Below are positions 61,270 through 64,000 of a DNA stretch of 64,000 nucleotides, piece after piece. The DNA is taken from positions 34,024 to 98,023 of the forward strand of contig JAATGP010000072.1 in the NCBI GenBank assembly GCA_015654635.1, read 5' to 3'. The notes under the pieces are model-generated. The model worked only from the letters and a program-made list of their open reading frames with translations, was not told the origin of the DNA and ran no database searches. Position numbers and translations under genes: made by a program. Numbering within the stretch: position 1 is the first letter of the stretch; every line of letters starts with the position of its first letter. Source of the stretch: Alphaproteobacteria bacterium (GTDB lineage Bacteria > Pseudomonadota > Alphaproteobacteria > Micropepsales > Micropepsaceae).

Positions 61270-61298
61270 CCTATAGATTTCCTGAGTACCGAGGTCAA
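61270..61298 (-). promoter_or_regulatory. Promoter of the iscR-suf operon
   Basis: On the minus strand TTGACC (61298-61293), a 17-base spacer and TATAGG (61275-61270) form a near-consensus sigma-70 promoter about 115 bases upstream of iscR. An ACTT-GACC... ACTC element across the -35 is a possible site for IscR or another iron regulator. The other 280 bases of this intergenic region hold nothing else I recognise. Confidence 0.6.
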
Positions 61299-61440
61299 GT
61301 ATTACCCGGCGTGCGCAACAAAGAAATTGCTATGTGCATGGTTTTTAAAGACAATAATTCTCAAACCGTGCCGTCAAATCCCCCTAAGACGCCGTTGCCT
61401 GCGGCCCCTTCCCGTTCAGCCTTTTGGAGCCTTTCCATCC

Positions 61441-62097
61441 ATGCCTGATATCATTCTGCCCGGCCCAGCGGGCCGCATCGAAGCGCGCTATCAAAGGCAG
61501 AAGACGCCTGGCGCCCCAATGGCCCTGGTACTTCACTCGCATCCGCAATTTGGCGGCACCATGAACAACCCTTTGGTGTACGACCTCTTCCACATGTTCC
61601 ACGGCATGGGGTGCACCACCGTGCGCTTCAACTTCCGTGGCGTGGGCCGCAGCCAAGGAACTTTCGATTCCGGTGCTGGCGAGCTCTCGGATGCCGCCGC
61701 GGTGCTGGATTGGATGAACACGCTTTATCCCAACCCGTCCTTTGTCTGGATTTGCGGGATTTCCTTTGGCGCCTGGATCGGGATGCAGCTTTTGATGCGG
61801 CGGCCCGAGATCACGGGCTTTGTTTCCATTGCCCCGCCGGCCTCGATGTACGATTTCGCCTTCCTGGCGCCCTGCCCGGCGTCCGGTCTGGTCGTTCACG
61901 GCACCAAGGACCTCGTGGTGCCCGAGCCCGACGTGCAGAAAATGGTCGACCGCCTCACTGCCCAGAAAGGCATCAAGATCACCTATAACAAGATCGAAGG
62001 CGCCAACCACTTCTTCGACAAGCACGAGACCGAAGTGATCGAGACGGTGAAGGAATACGTCAACGAACGCATGACGAACCCTTACGATCACCGCTGA
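61441..62097 (+). CDS. Alpha/beta hydrolase (COG2945-like)
   Basis: A 218-residue hydrolase from the ATG at 61441. Oxyanion region HSHPQFGGTMNN, nucleophile elbow GISFGAWIG (Ser), aspartate near KDLVVPEPD and histidine in EGANHFFDKHE complete the triad. This family has small soluble members of unknown substrate, common in alphaproteobacteria. The end overlaps the convergent lipoprotein gene by 10 bases. Divergent from iscR. Confidence 0.88.
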   Translation: MPDIILPGPAGRIEARYQRQKTPGAPMALVLHSHPQFGGTMNNPLVYDLFHMFHGMGCTTVRFNFRGVGRSQGTFDSGAGELSDAAAVLDWMNTLYPNPSFVWICGISFGAWIGMQLLMRRPEITGFVSIAPPASMYDFAFLAPCPASGLVVHGTKDLVVPEPDVQKMVDRLTAQKGIKITYNKIEGANHFFDKHETEVIETVKEYVNERMTNPYDHR

Positions 62098-62981
62098 TCG
62101 TCAAATCTCCGGGGTTTTTCTGGCGGTGGGCCGAAACGCTTATGCCAGCCCCGGAAGACGATCGCGCCCACGGGCAGCAAGAACCATATGAAAGCCGGAT
62201 CGTAGGGGCTTGCCTGATTGATCCAGACGGGCAGTACTCTGATGGTGAGCAGGTATAGATAGACCTGCCCAGTCGTCCAGTTCATCGTGATTTGCCCTGC
62301 GCTGATCCAGATCGCGATAAACCAAAGCCATTTGAAGCGCAGGCCCGGCGTGCGCAGGCACGCGATGGCCGTCGTCGCGATGAACACCAACACCCCGACT
62401 GCCAGCAGCAGAAAAATCACGTTGCCAAGCGTGTGCAGATTCATCAGGGCGTTTTGCTTCACGAGGCTGGCCGGCAACAGCGCCACATTGATGCCGTAGA
62501 CACGCAGCCGTCCCGACACTGGCGCAAGCGTAAACTGAGTACGCACAGCATCGCCGCCCGCGAATTCGCTACGCAAGGAAAGCGTGGTCCGGTCGAGCGG
62601 CGCCATTTTCGAATCCGCCGGGCGGGCAAAGATGTTGCCGAGATCCTTGGTTGTCTGCCAACTCTCGACATATTCACCAACGACATCCGTCCTTGGAAAC
62701 TGACTCAGAACACGTTGAAGGGTGGCAGGTTCGTTTAGGATGGCAGCCAGCTGCGGCTCAGCGTCCTTGGAAAGCTCCACGCGGTTTTGAGCGCGCAGAT
62801 CCTCGACCGTCTTCTTGGCGAGCGCCACCGCCTCTTTTGATTCGACGTCCCCACCTGAACAACCGGACACAACAAAAAGCGCGCAAAGCGCGATCACGAT
62901 TCCGGCTAGCCGCACGCTGCCCCCAAAACGCAAATTCAACCTATGGTTTACACCCTTTGCTTTGGCAAGACAATCCCACAC
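62088..62981 (-). CDS. Membrane-anchored lipoprotein with C-terminal membrane helices, unknown
   Basis: A 297-residue frame starting at a GTG; a second GTG at 62915 with GGGGG just upstream gives a proper lipoprotein signal ([20 protein letters not shown]) and is the likelier start. After the lipobox come about 145 soluble residues ([20 protein letters not shown], then [14 protein letters not shown]), then three or four membrane helices (about 185-205, 217-235, 240-260, 270-285). I recognise no family. Convergent with the hydrolase. Confidence 0.6.
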   Translation of the reverse strand: MWDCLAKAKGVNHRLNLRFGGSVRLAGIVIALCALFVVSGCSGGDVESKEAVALAKKTVEDLRAQNRVELSKDAEPQLAAILNEPATLQRVLSQFPRTDVVGEYVESWQTTKDLGNIFARPADSKMAPLDRTTLSLRSEFAGGDAVRTQFTLAPVSGRLRVYGINVALLPASLVKQNALMNLHTLGNVIFLLLAVGVLVFIATTAIACLRTPGLRFKWLWFIAIWISAGQITMNWTTGQVYLYLLTIRVLPVWINQASPYDPAFIWFLLPVGAIVFRGWHKRFGPPPEKPRRFDDQR

Positions 62982-63071
62982 GTTGCGGCCGATGAGCAGC
63001 GCACGATGCGTTTTGCACAGCGTCCGTCCGTGCTATGCACCCCAGCTTCGTTCTTACAAAGGCGTTTTGTC

Positions 63072-64000
63072 ATGACCACCGTGCCCGCATTCAAATCGGA
63101 GTTCCTTTCGACCTTCGTGGCGCGCGGGGCCTATTACGACTGCACCGATGCCGAAGCTCTCGACGCACGCTTTGCCACTGAGCGAGTCACCGCCTATATC
63201 GGCTTTGACTGCACCGCGCCCTCTTTGCATGTGGGCAGCTTGGTACAGATCATGACTTTGCGGCGCTTGCAGCAGGCCGGTCATAAGCCGGTCGTGCTGA
63301 TGGGCGGCGGGACCACCAAGGTCGGCGACCCCTCTGGCAAGGACGACAGCCGCCAGCTTCTCAGCGCCGCTCAGATCGAAGCCAACAAGCAATCGATCTT
63401 CCGCATCTTCACGCGCTTTTTGACCTTCGGTGACGGCCCCTCTGATGCGGTGATGGTCGACAATGCCGAATGGCTGGATAAGCTGGAGTACATCGCGTTC
63501 CTGCGCGATGTCGGCCGCCATTTTTCGGTCAACCGCATGCTGACCATGGATAGCATCAAGCTGCGGCTGGAACGCGATCAGCCGCTCAGCTTCCTCGAAT
63601 TCAACTACATGATTTTGCAGTCCTACGATTTCGTGGAGCTGTACAAGCGCTACGGCTGCCGCTTGCAATGCGGCGGTTCGGATCAATGGGGCAATATCGT
63701 CAGCGGCACCGATCTCGGCCGCCGTATGGCCGATGCGCAGCTCTACGGCCTGACCTCGCCGCTGCTCACCACCGCCTCGGGCGCCAAGATGGGCAAGACC
63801 GCGGCGGGCGCAGTGTGGCTGAATGCCGATATGCTGAGCGCTTACGATTACTGGCAATACTGGCGCAACACCGAAGATGCCGATGTCGGCCGCTTCTTGC
63901 GCCTCTTCACCGATCTGCCGCTCTCCGAAATCGCGCGGTTGGAAGCCCTGCAAGGCGCCGAACTCAACGACGCCAAGAAGGTGCTCGCCACCGAAGCCAC
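63072..64000 (+). CDS. tyrS: Tyrosyl-tRNA synthetase, 5' part
   Basis: Starts at the ATG at 63072 and runs open to the end of the window (309 codons). Class I synthetase: the HIGH-like motif is PSLHVGSL, the tyrosine pocket GFDCTAPS, the [15 protein letters not shown] region follows, and the KMSKS-like motif is [10 protein letters not shown]. It attaches tyrosine to tRNA-Tyr. The C-terminal S4-like domain lies outside the window. It is divergent from the upstream lipoprotein gene. Confidence 0.95.
   Translation, partial: MTTVPAFKSEFLSTFVARGAYYDCTDAEALDARFATERVTAYIGFDCTAPSLHVGSLVQIMTLRRLQQAGHKPVVLMGGGTTKVGDPSGKDDSRQLLSAAQIEANKQSIFRIFTRFLTFGDGPSDAVMVDNAEWLDKLEYIAFLRDVGRHFSVNRMLTMDSIKLRLERDQPLSFLEFNYMILQSYDFVELYKRYGCRLQCGGSDQWGNIVSGTDLGRRMADAQLYGLTSPLLTTASGAKMGKTAAGAVWLNADMLSAYDYWQYWRNTEDADVGRFLRLFTDLPLSEIARLEALQGAELNDAKKVLATEA

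Overview
The window looks like a chromosome segment of a GC-rich alphaproteobacterium. The evidence is the clpP-clpX-lon-hupB order, the large iscR-led SUF operon, a glnB-glnA pair behind a sigma-54-like promoter, a UrcA family protein, and PleC/DivJ-style histidine kinases. I cannot name a genus. The left 16 kb is a decayed mobile and defence island. The rest (about 16 to 64 kb) is ordinary host chromosome with a few small accessory cassettes.

1 to 5.1 kb: remains of an alphaproteobacterial integrative conjugative element. It has the first codons of a ribbon-helix-helix gene, a coupling protein (TraG/VirD4) whose N-terminus is replaced in frame by a ParB N-terminal domain, an ArdC-type antirestriction protein, a small Cro/CI-type regulator and two convergent DUF2285 genes. 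5.3 to 8.4 kb: AT-richer cargo of small unknown genes, one with a one-base frameshift, plus remnants. 8.4 to 14.4 kb: a broken defence operon on the minus strand. A BrxR/CapW-like WYL regulator overlaps a type I restriction HsdR. HsdR is cut off just after its Walker A region and runs, at a deletion scar, into a large nuclease-TPR-PIN protein that has lost its own start. 14.8 to 15.8 kb: tRNA scars. These are a 3' half of tRNA-Gly, an AlpA-type excisionase, a complete tRNA-Val(TAC) and the 5' half of another tRNA-Val(TAC).

15.8 to 27 kb: a membrane protein plus HTH pair under two tandem palindromes, then hupB, lon, clpX and clpP, an inserted block (HTH, DUF2975, small exported protein, aldo/keto reductase, UrcA), then tig and tRNA-Leu. 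This is the protein quality-control cluster. 27 to 34 kb: acetyltransferase, HigB/HigA-like toxin-antitoxin, NUDIX hydrolase, NAD(P)H-hydrate repair enzyme, nitrogen control (glnB-glnA), and a divergent HxlR regulator/quinone reductase pair. 34 to 45.7 kb: PL10 pectate lyase, two tandem histidine kinases, parE, a ceramidase-like membrane protein, a small exported protein, a DEAD-box helicase with long tails, and a GGDEF diguanylate cyclase. 45.8 to 53.4 kb: tandem M13 metallopeptidase lipoproteins, a formylglycine-generating-enzyme-like protein, a small conserved protein, a TonB-like protein and an MFS transporter.

53.4 to 61.2 kb: one tightly overlapping minus-strand operon for Fe-S cluster assembly (iscR, cysteine desulfurase, sufBCDS, sufU, sufT, sufA, TfoX-like). 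The window ends with an alpha/beta hydrolase, a lipoprotein and the 5' part of tyrS. Calls rest on reading motifs and gene order only; no database search was run.
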